Shown piece after piece: positions 53,500-63,962 of a stretch of DNA of 64,000 bases (within the stretch, counting starts at the first letter, position 1; every line of letters begins with the position of its first letter). The stretch is from Aplectana chamaeleonis. Lineage: Eukaryota; Nematoda; Chromadorea; Rhabditida; Cosmocercidae. The translations under genes and the position numbers were made by a program. The stretch covers positions 1,034,501 to 1,098,500 of the forward strand of contig JAPDOI010000156.1 in assembly GCA_029168955.1 (NCBI GenBank), in the 5' to 3' direction. Below the pieces are notes generated by a model. The model was not told the origin of the DNA, searched no databases, and was given only the letters and a program-made list of their open reading frames with translations.

Positions 53500-54310
53500 G
53501 CCCACTATCCGGGTTTCCACGACGTCCCGATGACTTCATCAGAAGCTCGAAGCACTTTTCACGACGTCCCGATGACGTCATCAGAAGCCCGAAGCACTTT
53601 TTGGGACTATCCTAGACGGGGTCACCCACGATTTTCCCATGAAAATGAATGGAAAACCTGACAAAAGATGTTTGATGCTGCTATCAATCATTGTTGTTGA
53701 TAAAGTTCTGTAGAAATACTTCGATTGATAGCGTTATAGATCGGTGGTTCATTCCATTTCTGACTTGAATCTTGAGTGTCCCCCCCCACCGTCTAGGATA
53801 GTCCCGCACTTCTCATGATGTCCCGATGACGTCATCAGAAGCCCGAAGCACTCTTGGGAGTATCCTAGACGGGGGGGCACCCACGACTTTCTCATGAAAA
53901 TGAATGGAAACCTTGATAAAAGGTGCTTGATGCTGCTATCAGTCATTGTTGTTGATGAAGTTGTGTAGAAATACTTTGATTGATAGCGTTATAGATCGGT
54001 GGTTCATTCCATTTCTGACTTGAATCTTGAGTGCCCCCCCCCCACCGCCTAGGATAGTCCCGCCCTTCTCACGATGTCCCGATGACGTCATCAGAAGCCC
54101 GAAGCACTCTTGGGGCTATCCTAGACGGGGGGGGGGCACCCACGACTTTCTCATGAAAATGAATGGAAACCTTGATAAAAGGTGCTTGATGCTGCTATCA
54201 GTCATTGTTGTTGATGAAGTTGTGTAGAAATACTTTGATTGATAGCGTTATGGATCGGTGGTTCATTCCATTTCTGACTTGAATCTTGAGTGCCCCCCGT
54301 CTGGGGTAGG
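53500..54310. repeat. Three tandem units of about 255 bases containing TGACGTCA
   Basis: The block CCCGATGACGTCATCAGAAG, CCCGAAGCACT.TTGGG, TATCCTAGACGGGG, CATGAAAATGAATGGAAA, TGATGCTGCTATCA and ATAGATCGGTGGTTCATTCC repeats with TGACGTCA at 53573, 53827 and 54083. C/G homopolymer lengths differ between units. The first 40 bases of each unit equal the monomer of the adjacent array at 54.3-56.1 kb. Confidence 0.9.
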
Positions 54311-56095
54311 CCCGCACTTTTCACGACGTCCCAATGACGTCATCAGAAACTCGAGGCACTTTTTACGACGTCCCGATGACGTCATCAGAAGCCCGAAGCA
54401 CTTTCCACGACGTACCGATGACGTCATCAGAAGCCCGAAGCACTTTCACGACGTCCCGATGACGTCATAAGAAGCCCGAAGCACTTTTCACGACGTCCCG
54501 ATAACGTCATCAGAAACCCGAAGCACTTTCACGACGTCCCGATGACGTCGTCAGAAGCCCGAAGCACTTTTCACGACGTCCCGATGACGTCATCAGAAGC
54601 CCGAAGCACTTTTCACGACGTCCCGATGACGTCATCAGAAGCCCGAAGCACTTTCACGACGTCCCGATGACGTCATCAGAAGCCCGAAGCACTTTTCACG
54701 GCGTCCCGATGACGTCATCAGAAGCCCGAAGCACTTTCACGACGTCCCGATGACGTCATCAGAAGCCCGAAGCACTTTTCACGACGTCCCGATGACGTCA
54801 TCAGAAGCCCGAAGCACTCTCACGACGTCCCCATGACCTCATCAGAAGCCCGAAGCACTCTCACGACGTCCCGATGACGTCATCAGAAGCCCGAAGCACT
54901 TTCACGACGTCCCGATGACGTCATAAGAAGCCCGAAGCACTTTTTACGACGTCCCGATGACGTCATAAGAAGCCCGAAGCACTTTTTACGACGTCCCGAT
55001 GACGTCATCAGAAACCCGAAGCACTTTCACGACGTCCCGATGACGTCGTCAGAAGCACGAAGCACTTTTCACGACGTCCCGATGACGTCATCAGGAGCCC
55101 GAAGCACTTTTCACTACGTCCCGATGACGTCATCAGAAGCCCGAAGCACTTTTCACGGCGTCCCGATGACGTCATTAGAAGCCCGAAGCACTTTCACGAC
55201 GTCCCGATGACGTCATCAGAAGCCCGAAGCACTTTTCACGACGTCCCGATGACGTCATCAGAAGCCCGAAGCACTTTTCACGACGTCCCGATGACGTCAT
55301 CAGAAGCCCGAAGCACTCTCACGACGTCCCGATGACGTCATCAGAAGCCCGAAGCACTTTTCACGACGTCCCCATGACGTCATCAGAAGCCCGAAGCACT
55401 TTCACGACGTCCCGATGACGTCATCAGAAGCCCGAAGCACTTTTCACGACGTCCCGATGACGTCATCAGAAGCCCGAAGCACTCTCACGACGTCCCGATG
55501 ACGTCATCAGAAGCCCGAAGCACTTTCACGACGTCCCGATGACGTCATCAGAAGCCCGAAGCACTTTCACGACGTCCCGATGACGTCATCAGAAGCCCGA
55601 AGCACTTTTCACGACGTCCCGATGACGCCATCAGAAGCCCGAAGCACTTTCACGACGTCCCGATGACGTCATCAGAAGCCCGAAGCACTTTTCACGGCGT
55701 CCCGATGACGTCATCAGAAGCCCGAAGCACTTTCACGACGTCCCGATGACGTCATCAGAAGCCCGAAGCACTTTTCACGACGTCCCGATGACGTCATCAG
55801 AAGCCCGAAGCACTCTCACGACGTCCCCATGACCTCATCAGAAGCCCGAAGCACTCTCACGACGTCCCGATGACGTCATCAGAAGCCCGAAGCACTTTTC
55901 ACGACGTCCCGATGACGTCATCAGAAGCCCGAAGCACTTTTCACGACGTCCCCATGACCTCATCAGAAGCCCGAAGCACTCTCACGACGTCCCGATGACG
56001 TCATCAGAAACTCGAGGCACTTTTCACGACGTCCCGATGACGTCATCAGAAGCCCGAAGCACTTTTCACGACGTCCCGATGACGTCCTCAGAATC
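54310..56095. repeat. 41/42-base array, about 40 units each with TGACGTCA
   Basis: Monomer: CACGACGTCCCGATGACGTC, ATCAGAAGCCCGAAGCACTT plus one or two T. The T-run causes the 41/42 alternation. Nearly every unit carries the palindrome TGACGTCA and also ACGACGTC. Variants (GACCTCA, GACGTCG, GGCGTCC) recur in groups, showing expansion of multi-unit blocks. TGACGTCA is the consensus cAMP-response (CREB/ATF bZIP) site, so the array could bind such factors; that is inference. Confidence 0.95.
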
Positions 56096-56216
56096 CCCCC
56101 TCACCTACAAATCGGTTAATTACCCGCCTACGTACCTCCTACCAACTTACCTGTCTGCCAAGTTGATTGCCTGAGACCATTGGCAGTGGCTATTAGCAGT
56201 GAGGACTGAAAAGCGT

Positions 56217-56310
56217 GACGGCCTACGGCCCACGGCCTACGGCCCACGGCCTACGGCCCACGGCCTACGGCCCACGGCCTACGGCCCACGGCCTACGGCT
56301 CACGGCCTAC
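56217..56310. repeat. 14-base tandem repeat, about six units
   Basis: GGCCTACGGCCCAC repeats with one T variant. Purine/pyrimidine composition differs sharply from the flanks. No function suggested. Confidence 0.9.
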
Positions 56311-56582
56311 GGCGCACACCATGAAATTTTCTTAAGCTTTCGGGCTCACAACTTTGTTATTTGTGAAGCGATTTTGCTGAAATTCGGACAGCAGGTGTCT
56401 TATGGACCCCTTCGCTTATACCCAGAAGGAAATCTTCAGAAACTTTGTTTCAAAGATTCTATAAACTATTTTATAAAATTCTAAGTGATCACAAGGCCTA
56501 GGCAAAACCAAACCTCTCCAGCCGCTTCGCGGCTGGAGCGAAATATGAAAATCAGCTCTAATGCTTGAATGAATCGACATAC
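56311..56582. other. No gene; short hairpin present
   Basis: CTCCAGCCGCTTCGCGGCTGGAG at about 56517 forms a perfect hairpin with a short loop. No exon recognised. Confidence 0.45.
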
Positions 56583-56665
56583 CTTTCAAGACTGAATTCA
56601 TTTTCTTCACCACTCCATTGCTCCAATTTTCCGAACGCAAGAGCCAAATTTCTTCCCCACACCGT
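56583..56665 (-). CDS. Lone predicted exon, family unknown
   Basis: On the minus strand TAGCCTCATCAG is followed by an open segment TVWGRNLALAFGKLEQWS, GEENEFSLE and ends AAAG|GTATGT, a strong nematode donor. Length 83 bases, ending in phase 2. The peptide is protein-like, but no adjoining exon could be placed on either side. It may belong to the same minus-strand gene as the exons at 49.6-49.9 kb, which would put the satellite arrays in introns; the phases do not join directly, so at least one more exon would be needed. Confidence 0.4.
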
Positions 56666-57850
56666 CTGATGAGGCTACTAGAACGGTTCTAACGGGGGAA
56701 GCCACATGACAATCGCACTTGGCCACGCACATTTTTTCATGCCGCTGCGCAATGATAACACCAACCATAGCTTCGTTGGGTGGAGCCATGTACTCCACCA
56801 ACCTTCACCTCTGAGCAGGTGAAGGGGGAACATCATTGGGAAAACCGGTGACAACCGGTGAAACGCCCCGAAAAAGAATAAAAGTGATCCAACACTCATG
56901 CGAGTCATTTTGAAGATTGGGTGGGTGTCACTGCCGGTTTTTCGTCCATAACTTTTTGTGCTTGGAGATAGAATTCTGCGTCAACTTGTGCTTCCAGTTT
57001 GGAAAAATATTTTCTCGATTCTTCAGCCTTATTTATTTTACGAAACACCGGTTTTTCGCCTATAACTCTTTAACCTGGTGAAGGTAGTTTTTGAAATCTA
57101 CGTAAAATTCTGCGTCGAATGATATATCGGTTTCCCAACTTTGCTCGCTCCATAAGCCAGCCAGGTCGGTGGAGCCGAGCCCCGTTGTTGGCTCCAGCAG
57201 AAATCTGCACATCTCATTTAAACCACCAGCGGCGTCGGCCGGCTGACGCCGGCCTCTGCCGCTGGGGTCCGGCTACGTCGGCCCATTTGCCGGCTTCGCC
57301 GGCATCTTGAGTATAAGGCGAATGAATCGAAATCCGCTGATTCTATGTGAAATGGCGTACAAAAGATCTCACGTTTGCCGGCTATCGCCGGCCTCTGTCG
57401 CTGGAATCCGTTTGCGCCGGCCCATGAGCTGGTTTCGACGACAACACTCGAGCAATCAGAAATTACAAAGCATTTCAAACCTTGCACACCCTGCTAAACT
57501 CCTTTCTAATGCAGTTGCACACCGACCCTTCTTTAGTTTTAGGAGGTCCTAAAGTGGTGGTTCATTTATATTCATTTCTGTCATGATAAAGACAACCGCT
57601 GTTTGAGATTTAGTGAATGCCTCCATGACCAACCGACACCCTGCTACCTCTATTGCCAAATGAAGTGTAATGATGTTTGTGTTCTCTGGATGCATATTTT
57701 GATTAACTCACATTTCTATCGTATATAAACCCGATTTAGAAAGGTTGGTGCATATAAACAGCTAAGCAGTTTAAATGAGTGGTTGGGGGAGGGGACGTGA
57801 AGAAAGGGGTGGTGTACACTCTCTTATAGTCACACAAAACAATTTTAAAG
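56666..57850. other. No gene; two short dispersed direct repeats
   Basis: CGGTTTTTCG.C.ATAACT occurs at about 56935 and 57050, each followed by AATTCTGCGTC. TTGCCGGCT..CGCCGGC and GCCGGCCTCTG.CGCTGG text occurs at about 57240-57300 and 57376-57420. No supported exon. Confidence 0.45.
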
Positions 57851-57859
57851 TTCTGTGAT

Positions 57860-59512
57860 CACCCACTTCGGTCCCGCACACTTTCTTCGGCGTCCTGCGC
57901 ACTCCCACTTAGGTCATGCAGACTTTCTACGGCGTCCGGCGCACTCTACCTTGGGTCCCGCGCACTTTCTACGGCGTCCGGCGCAATCGAATTTGGGTCC
58001 CACAAACTTTCTACGGCGTCCTGCGCACTTCCACTCGGGTCCCGCACACTTTCTACGGCGTCCTGCGCACTCCCACTTAGGTCATGCAGACTTTTTATGG
58101 CGTCCGGCGCACTCTACCTTGGGTCCCGCGCACTTTCTACGGCGTCCTGCGCACTTCCACTTGGGTCCCGCACACTTTCTTCGGTGTCCGGCGCAATCGC
58201 ATTTGGGTCCCACAAACTTTCTACGGCGTCCTGCGCACTTCCACTCGGGTCCCGCACACTTTCTACGGCGTCCTGCTCACTCCCACTTGGGTCCTGCACA
58301 CTTTATATGGTGTCCGGCGCACTCTACCGTGGGTCCCGCACACTTTCTACGGCGTCCCGCGCACTTCCACTTGGGTCCCGCACACTTTCTTCGGCGTCCG
58401 GCGCAATCGCATTTGTGTCCCACAAACTTTCTACGGCGCCCTGCGCACTTCCACTCGGGTCCCGCACACTTTCTACATCGTCCTGCGCACTCCCACTTAG
58501 GTCCTGCAAACTTTCTACGGCGTCCGGCGCACTCTACCTTGGGTCCCGCGCACTTTCTACGGCATCCTGCGCACTTCCACTTGGGTCCCGCACACTTTCT
58601 TCGGTGTCCGGCACAATCGCATTTGGGTCCCACAAACTTTCTACGGCGTCCTGCGCACTTCCACTCGGGTCCCGCACACTTTCTTCGGTGTCCGGCGCAC
58701 TCCCACTTAGGTCATGCAGACTTTCTACGGCGTCCGGCGCACTCTACCTTGGGTCCCGCGCACTTTCTACGGCGTCCGGCGCAATCGAATTTGGGTCCCA
58801 CAAACTTTCTACGGCGTCCTGCGCACTTCCACTCGGGTCCCGCACACTTTCTACGGCGTCCTGCGCACTCCCACTTAGGTCATGCAGACTTTCTACGGCG
58901 TCCGGCGCACTCTACCTTGGGTCCCGCGCACTTTCTACGGCGTCCTGCGCACTTCCACTTGGGTCCCGCACATTTTCTTCGGTGTCCGGCGCAATCGAAT
59001 TTGGGTCTCACAAACTTTCTGCGGCGTCCTGCGCACTTCCACTCGGGTCCCGCACACTTTCTACGGCGTCCTGCTCACTCCCACTTGGGTCCTGCACACT
59101 TTATATGGTGTCCGGCGCACTCTACCTTGGGTCCCGCACACTTTCTACGGGGTCCCGCGCACTTCCACTTGGGTCCCGCACACTTTCTTCGGCGTCCGGC
59201 GCAATCGCATTTGTGTCCCACGAACTTTCTACGGCGCCCTGCGCACTTCCACTCGGGTCCCGCACACTTTCTACGGCGTCCTGCGCACTCCCACTTAGGT
59301 CCTGCAAACTTTCTACGGCGTCCGGCGCACTCTACCTTGGGTCCCGCGCACTTTCTACGGCGTCCTGCGCACTTCCACTTGGGTCCCGCACACTTTCTTC
59401 GGTGTCCGGCGCAATCGCATTTGGGTCCCGCACACTTTCTACGGCGTCCTGCCCACTCCAACTTGGGTCCCGCACACTTTCCACGGAGTTCTGCGCGCTC
59501 TTGAGCCCGTAC
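57860..59512. repeat. 42-base satellite array 2, inverted, with higher-order structure
   Basis: Same monomer as array 1 but on the opposite strand (GGTCCCGCACACTTTCTACG plus GCGTCCTGCGCACTTCCACT). Monomers fall into recurring types arranged as one four-unit (168-base) and three five-unit (210-base) blocks; this series of 19 monomers repeats as a 798-base higher-order unit, seen twice (for example 58084-58500 against 58882-59298). The 549-codon open frame is a by-product of the stop-free unit. Confidence 0.95.
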
Positions 59513-59579
59513 CCGTAAGGTAGCCCGTCTTGAAAGTCAAGCCGAATAAACGGTAAAACAAACACACAGAGAAACGCAT

Positions 59580-59876
<297 letters not shown>

Positions 59877-60012
59877 GTATCGTCCATCACTGGATGAGGG
59901 ATCGCCGCGACGCTTCTTGGCGGGAAAAATGGCTCGATCAATAGCCACTCTCCCTTCGTTTTCCCGCGCGCAATTTTTCCCGCGGCGATCCCTCATCCAA
60001 AAATGGACGATA
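59877..60012. mobile_element. Inverted-repeat element (136 bases)
   Basis: TATCGTCCATCACTGGATGA and GGGATCGCCGCG are mirrored by CGCGGCGATCCC and TCATCCAAAAATGGACGATA. The interior has mirrored GCGGGAAAA / TTTTCCCGC. No coding capacity. Confidence 0.88.
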
Positions 60013-60159
60013 GCATTCTTTGCGTTGTAGCCCATACAGGTTTAGAGATGGGTCGTGCCTCATTAATTTCAATTGTAGGTGGAATTTAAGCTCTAGAAGA
60101 AGAATTCAACTTGTTCAACTCACTTCGTAGATGCGCGATATTGCTATGGATGCTTAAAT

Positions 60160-60290
60160 TATTCGTCATTCGAATGTTCGAGTTTCGAATATTCGTTCGG
60201 AATAAAAAAGGATCCGAAATTCGTTCGTTCGGGATGAAAAATGAACGAATTTATTCGAAATTCGTTCGTTCGAAATAAAAAATTGGGTAC
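60160..60290. repeat. ATTCG-rich repeat
   Basis: CGAAATTCGTTCGTTCG..AT.AAAAA occurs twice, preceded by TCGAATATTCGTTCGG. Similar in composition to the 48.2-48.6 kb minisatellite and its flank. Confidence 0.6.
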
Positions 60291-60605
60291 CATGCACCCA
60301 CCTATGTAGGTTAAGGTCAGCATCCGCGTGTCAGCCAATGTATCTGCACTTCTTTACTAGAAGAAGGCAGAGCCGGAGACTAAGATAAGCCAGTGCGAGT
60401 GGTAGCGTCACGGCTCACATCGATCATGCTTTGAAAGATAGTAGGGGGGAGGGGGGGGGGGGTAGGCCATCTCACCATCCTAAAAGACTGAAAGATGCGT
60501 GCCTTTACGCAACCGCTCAGTATGGTTATTGTTAGTCTGAATCTTCATCATCACCCCCCGGACAAAACTATATAGTCACCAGGAGGAGTTAAGAAGTAGG
60601 AATTT
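60291..60605. other. No gene; G homopolymer
   Basis: A run of G interrupted by one A lies at about 60445-60462. Otherwise no signal; 3' flank of the metallophosphoesterase gene. Confidence 0.45.
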
Positions 60606-60611
60606 TTTATT
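60606..60611 (-). terminator. Polyadenylation signal AATAAA
   Basis: The minus-strand AATAAA lies about 132 bases beyond the stop codon of the metallophosphoesterase gene, in an AT-rich 3' region. It is the first canonical signal after the stop. Confidence 0.6.
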
Positions 60612-60742
60612 GTCAATTTAGGTTTCTGACATAACATGTATTCAAATTCATATTTGACACAACGTTAGATCATAGGAATCTTTACAAGCTTTATAATAGT
60701 TAAGTAGACGTGAAAACAATTTTTTACAATCAGTAGACACAA

Positions 60743-63700
60743 TTATTTCGATACACCGCGTGGAAGAGGAAGATCAAAAATGATGGGATCGTAGGCGCTG
60801 CGAAGTTTGTGATCACACAACGACGCGTTTATGAAAGTTGTACTGCCGTTGGTTGTGGCGCCATGCATCTGAAAGAAGGAAAGTGATACAGAAAATTGGG
60901 ATTCAAGCAATAACCCTTTAATACCTGATGCACATGACCGAATACATGGTATTTTGGCATTACTCGTTGTTCGACGGTGTTCAACAACTCGACGTCACCA
61001 GCCAGTATTCCGTCCATCTTATTCCAGGAGTTGAAGTCACCATGGCCTAATTTTTTTTGCTTCGGATTTGGCATTAAACAAGTGGAGGTAAAAATATTGG
61101 CTAGTGCTAACCTAGAGGCGGTGTATGACTAATCAACACATCTAGCTTAGCCGGAATCTGATTCCACTTGTGCAAAATTTTTTGCCCTCGTGGGCGATAA
61201 AATGAGTATCCTGGCATTGAATGCCACGGGGTTCCATAGATTTTCAGTCCATATACCTGAAAAAAGAAAACCTCAGAAGCTCTGCCGATTTCCTAGTGTG
61301 GGCTGTGCCTCTTCTCGGGTTCTATAGACCGTGGGTCGAGTTAAAGGCAGTGTCCACGATAAAAATCGTAAACGAGTTTCCACCAGAAAACAAAGCTTTA
61401 GAGTCTGACTGTTTCATCAGTGAAGACAGAATCACGAAAAACGCTGCGGAACATAAAAAATCAGCTCTTCTTTTTGAAAGCCACATTTCAACGGTGGATG
61501 AGTTGTGCGGGCATGGGCCTGAACTAGACATGATGCGCAAATGCGCCCTAATGCTAAAACTCAGCCGCGATCGCGCTCCAATGCTAATGCAGAAGCGGAC
61601 CAAACTGTTCCTCGGAAAACTCGACCGCGAGCGGAAGGGTTAGTGCGAGCGGACTTCGGAGCCGTATGGAGCTCTTTCGGGCTCGTTTTCGTTCGTTCTT
61701 TCGACCCTAGTGCTCCAATGAGGCCCTAAACTTTCGATTTTCGGCCAAAAAAACGAGGACGAAATTTATCGTGGACACTGCCTTTAAAGAACTGTTGCAC
61801 CTTGAGAATGGACTCTAGTAGAAAATGAGCAGTCGCAGTTACTGTGCACAACAGCTACACAATTCATGCCAATACTTTCCACCGAAAATTGTGAAAGAAA
61901 AACTTGAAGGGAGCAGAGTTCATAAAGGGTGGGACCCTCGCGGTTCGAAAGCATTCAGAGCTATTGAGAGAGAACACGCAGAGGAAAGTCTTATCTCTCG
62001 CAGTCTTGCAGCTGTCAATCAGCCCTCGCTGTAATGCCAAAGCGTGCGGTCGTTCCGTGGATGAACCCACGTGCCGCATCCCAAGATTGGGTAAATTCTG
62101 TGGTAGAACGTCGATACGCGTGTTAGAGCTAACCATGATGAGTAATCTAATGGGTCAATGCGGGTAGCTCACCAGAGTTGAAGGCTAAAATTGTTCGTAC
62201 TGACACAGCACTGGAGGAAAATGTCGCGACACACGGCCCTTAATTAGGGTTACGCCGTAGTTGCACAGGTTGTCAAGTTGTCTGCGCCTCGAGTTTGCGA
62301 CTTGAAACACTAGAGGACTCGTATCCACGCCTCAGGCACTGAATAGGCAGACACTAACTGCACCCAAGATGTGCGGATTAGGGCTGTCATCTCTGGTTGT
62401 AAGTAAGATGTTTCTGATTGGATTGACTCAACGCTTAACCAAGACGCTGCTGATACAAATCAGGTCCAACATGCCTAAGATATCTTTTTACCCCTCGATG
62501 CCAGACCGTGGAACTGCAAGCAATCCTACATACAAACAGCGACCGTACCCGAGCGCTTTGTTACACATCTGAAGCTCGACCCCAGGACATATTAAGATTG
62601 ATGGCCCCGGCTGATTACCTCTGCGTTCTGGGTGAAGCCAGGTAAATCGGAAAGAGAGCAACAGCTAAGAAAAGTCGGAAAACGACAACTTAGGACAGAA
62701 GGGGCCAGCGGGGCGTCCACGCGTTTTGGCATGCGTTGCGCACGGATCTCTCCAGCGTTTCGCGTAAACCACACAGTGAGACCCAATGCAGAAAGGCTGG
62801 CGCATCACATCAAGCTTGGGCTCGTATTAATGCTACGGCAGTAGGTTCACCCTTTGCTATGCCAAGACTGAGGGGGGGGGGGCTCCTAACGCAACTGTAA
62901 GTTTGCTTAAGATTTTTAAATCACGACACTTCCATTCAACACGACCCCGATAACCAACCTCAATCGATCGATCGCAGAGGTACGTGCAGTTGCTGAGCAA
63001 TTCGTAGGCTTTGTTAATGCCAAGCATATTTAGCCCTGCCAGCTGCTTCTCGTTCATTTCCTCACCGTCCTCAAAACCGAGTTCATGATTACCAGCGATA
63101 ACTAACTTGTACTTGTGCGGCAGTTTACCTGCAAGTGGTGCTCTAATTACTTGAAGAAAACCATGTTAGAATGGCAAGCACGTACCAATTTCGGCATTGA
63201 ATTTGATGACTTCACCGAGATCCCCATAGTTTGTGAAGTCTCCCGCGTGGATCAGCACATCGCCATCAGGGATTATAGGCAAAAACTTAACAAAAACATT
63301 TCAACAATAAAGTCGGCTGTCTATTTGTAAGCTAGCTGTGCTCCTTACTGACCTCATCTAACCTCTCATGTGTATCGGAAATGCAGACGAACCGGACTTT
63401 GTTCTCAAAAACAGGGGTGTCGAGCCTGTAACTTGCAAGAATTTACTTGTGTATTCACGTAGTCAGTACTGTTGTCTGCCTTTCCATAGCTGCTACACTG
63501 CACTATACCGGTCCAAATCTTCGTGACTAATTTCAAGATTCTAATCTACGTAGCGCACTCATCGATGTTCGTGGAGACAACAAAAAGCAGGCGCAAACGA
63601 ACAACATCCTTCTGAGGCAATCAATAGCAACAGAGGATGTGTAAAGACATAACAAAGTACGTCTCTGGTTTCGTTCCGCCCAATATACTTAGAGCACAGG

Positions 63701-63962
63701 TCGCGGCTCAAAGCGATCGGACTCCGAGAAGCCGTTGCAATCCGGACCTCACAAATCCCCTTCGCCTGGCCGGCGGCACCATGTGCCCCATCACCCACAC
63801 TCTACATAACCACATTTTCCACGTACACATGTACTGTGTGTAGGCCAGAAGCGCTCACCGCAAAGTTTTTGCCGGTTCCGAAACTCGTCCCTGTCGCTGG
63901 TACTTTTTCCAGCAGTCGATTGGCCGGCTTGTTAGTGGATCCACGGAGATATAGTTATCCAT
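60743..63962 (-). CDS. Calcineurin-like metallophosphoesterase, MPPED1/MPPED2 family
   Basis: Seven exons on the minus strand: 63962-63859, 63425-63353, 63285-63186, 63128-62959, 61256-61112, 61046-60925 and 60868-60743. All borders are GT-AG with matching phases, giving 279 residues, close to the mammalian MPPED length of about 290-330. Metal-site motifs in order: VCISDTH (Asp52, His54), HAGDFTNYGD (Asp75), AGNHE (Asn106, His107), ISHTPP (His193) and FGHVHQ (His235, His237), then GSTTFINAS and a C-terminal IIFDLPLP typical of the family. Family members hydrolyse phosphodiesters or phosphomonoesters using two metal ions. The first His of GHVH is retained here; to my knowledge mammalian MPPED2 has Gly there and low activity, so this protein should be active. 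An AG acceptor (TTTGACAG) 16 bases before the ATG may be a spliced-leader site. The 1.7 kb fourth intron carries a TTAA element. Confidence 0.95.
61341..61787. mobile_element. TTAA-flanked AGGCAGTGTCCACGAT element in an intron
   Basis: TTAAAGGCAGTGTCCACGAT at the left and ATCGTGGACACTGCCTTTAA at the right, with mirrored subterminal CGTAAACGAGTTT / AAACGAGGACG. Same family as 16704-17672 and 44678-44869. It lies in the fourth intron of the metallophosphoesterase gene and explains the open frames there. Confidence 0.88.
61788..62958. other. Remainder of the long intron; no internal gene seen
   Basis: Intron 4 of the metallophosphoesterase gene. Frames at 61825-62844 on both strands have no motif. 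A run of ten G is at about 62872. Confidence 0.6.

Noticed and set aside
54310..56095. Regularly spaced repeats that could suggest a CRISPR array
   Set aside because: There are no unique spacers; the whole unit repeats head to tail, there are no cas genes, and the window is eukaryotic.
57855..59518. Open frames of 549 and 473 codons
   Set aside because: Same 42-base satellite in the opposite orientation; two overlapping frames cannot both be genes, and neither has support.
61221..61643. A 140-codon frame inside the metallophosphoesterase gene
   Set aside because: It begins antisense to exon 5 and continues through an intronic TTAA element; no independent support.
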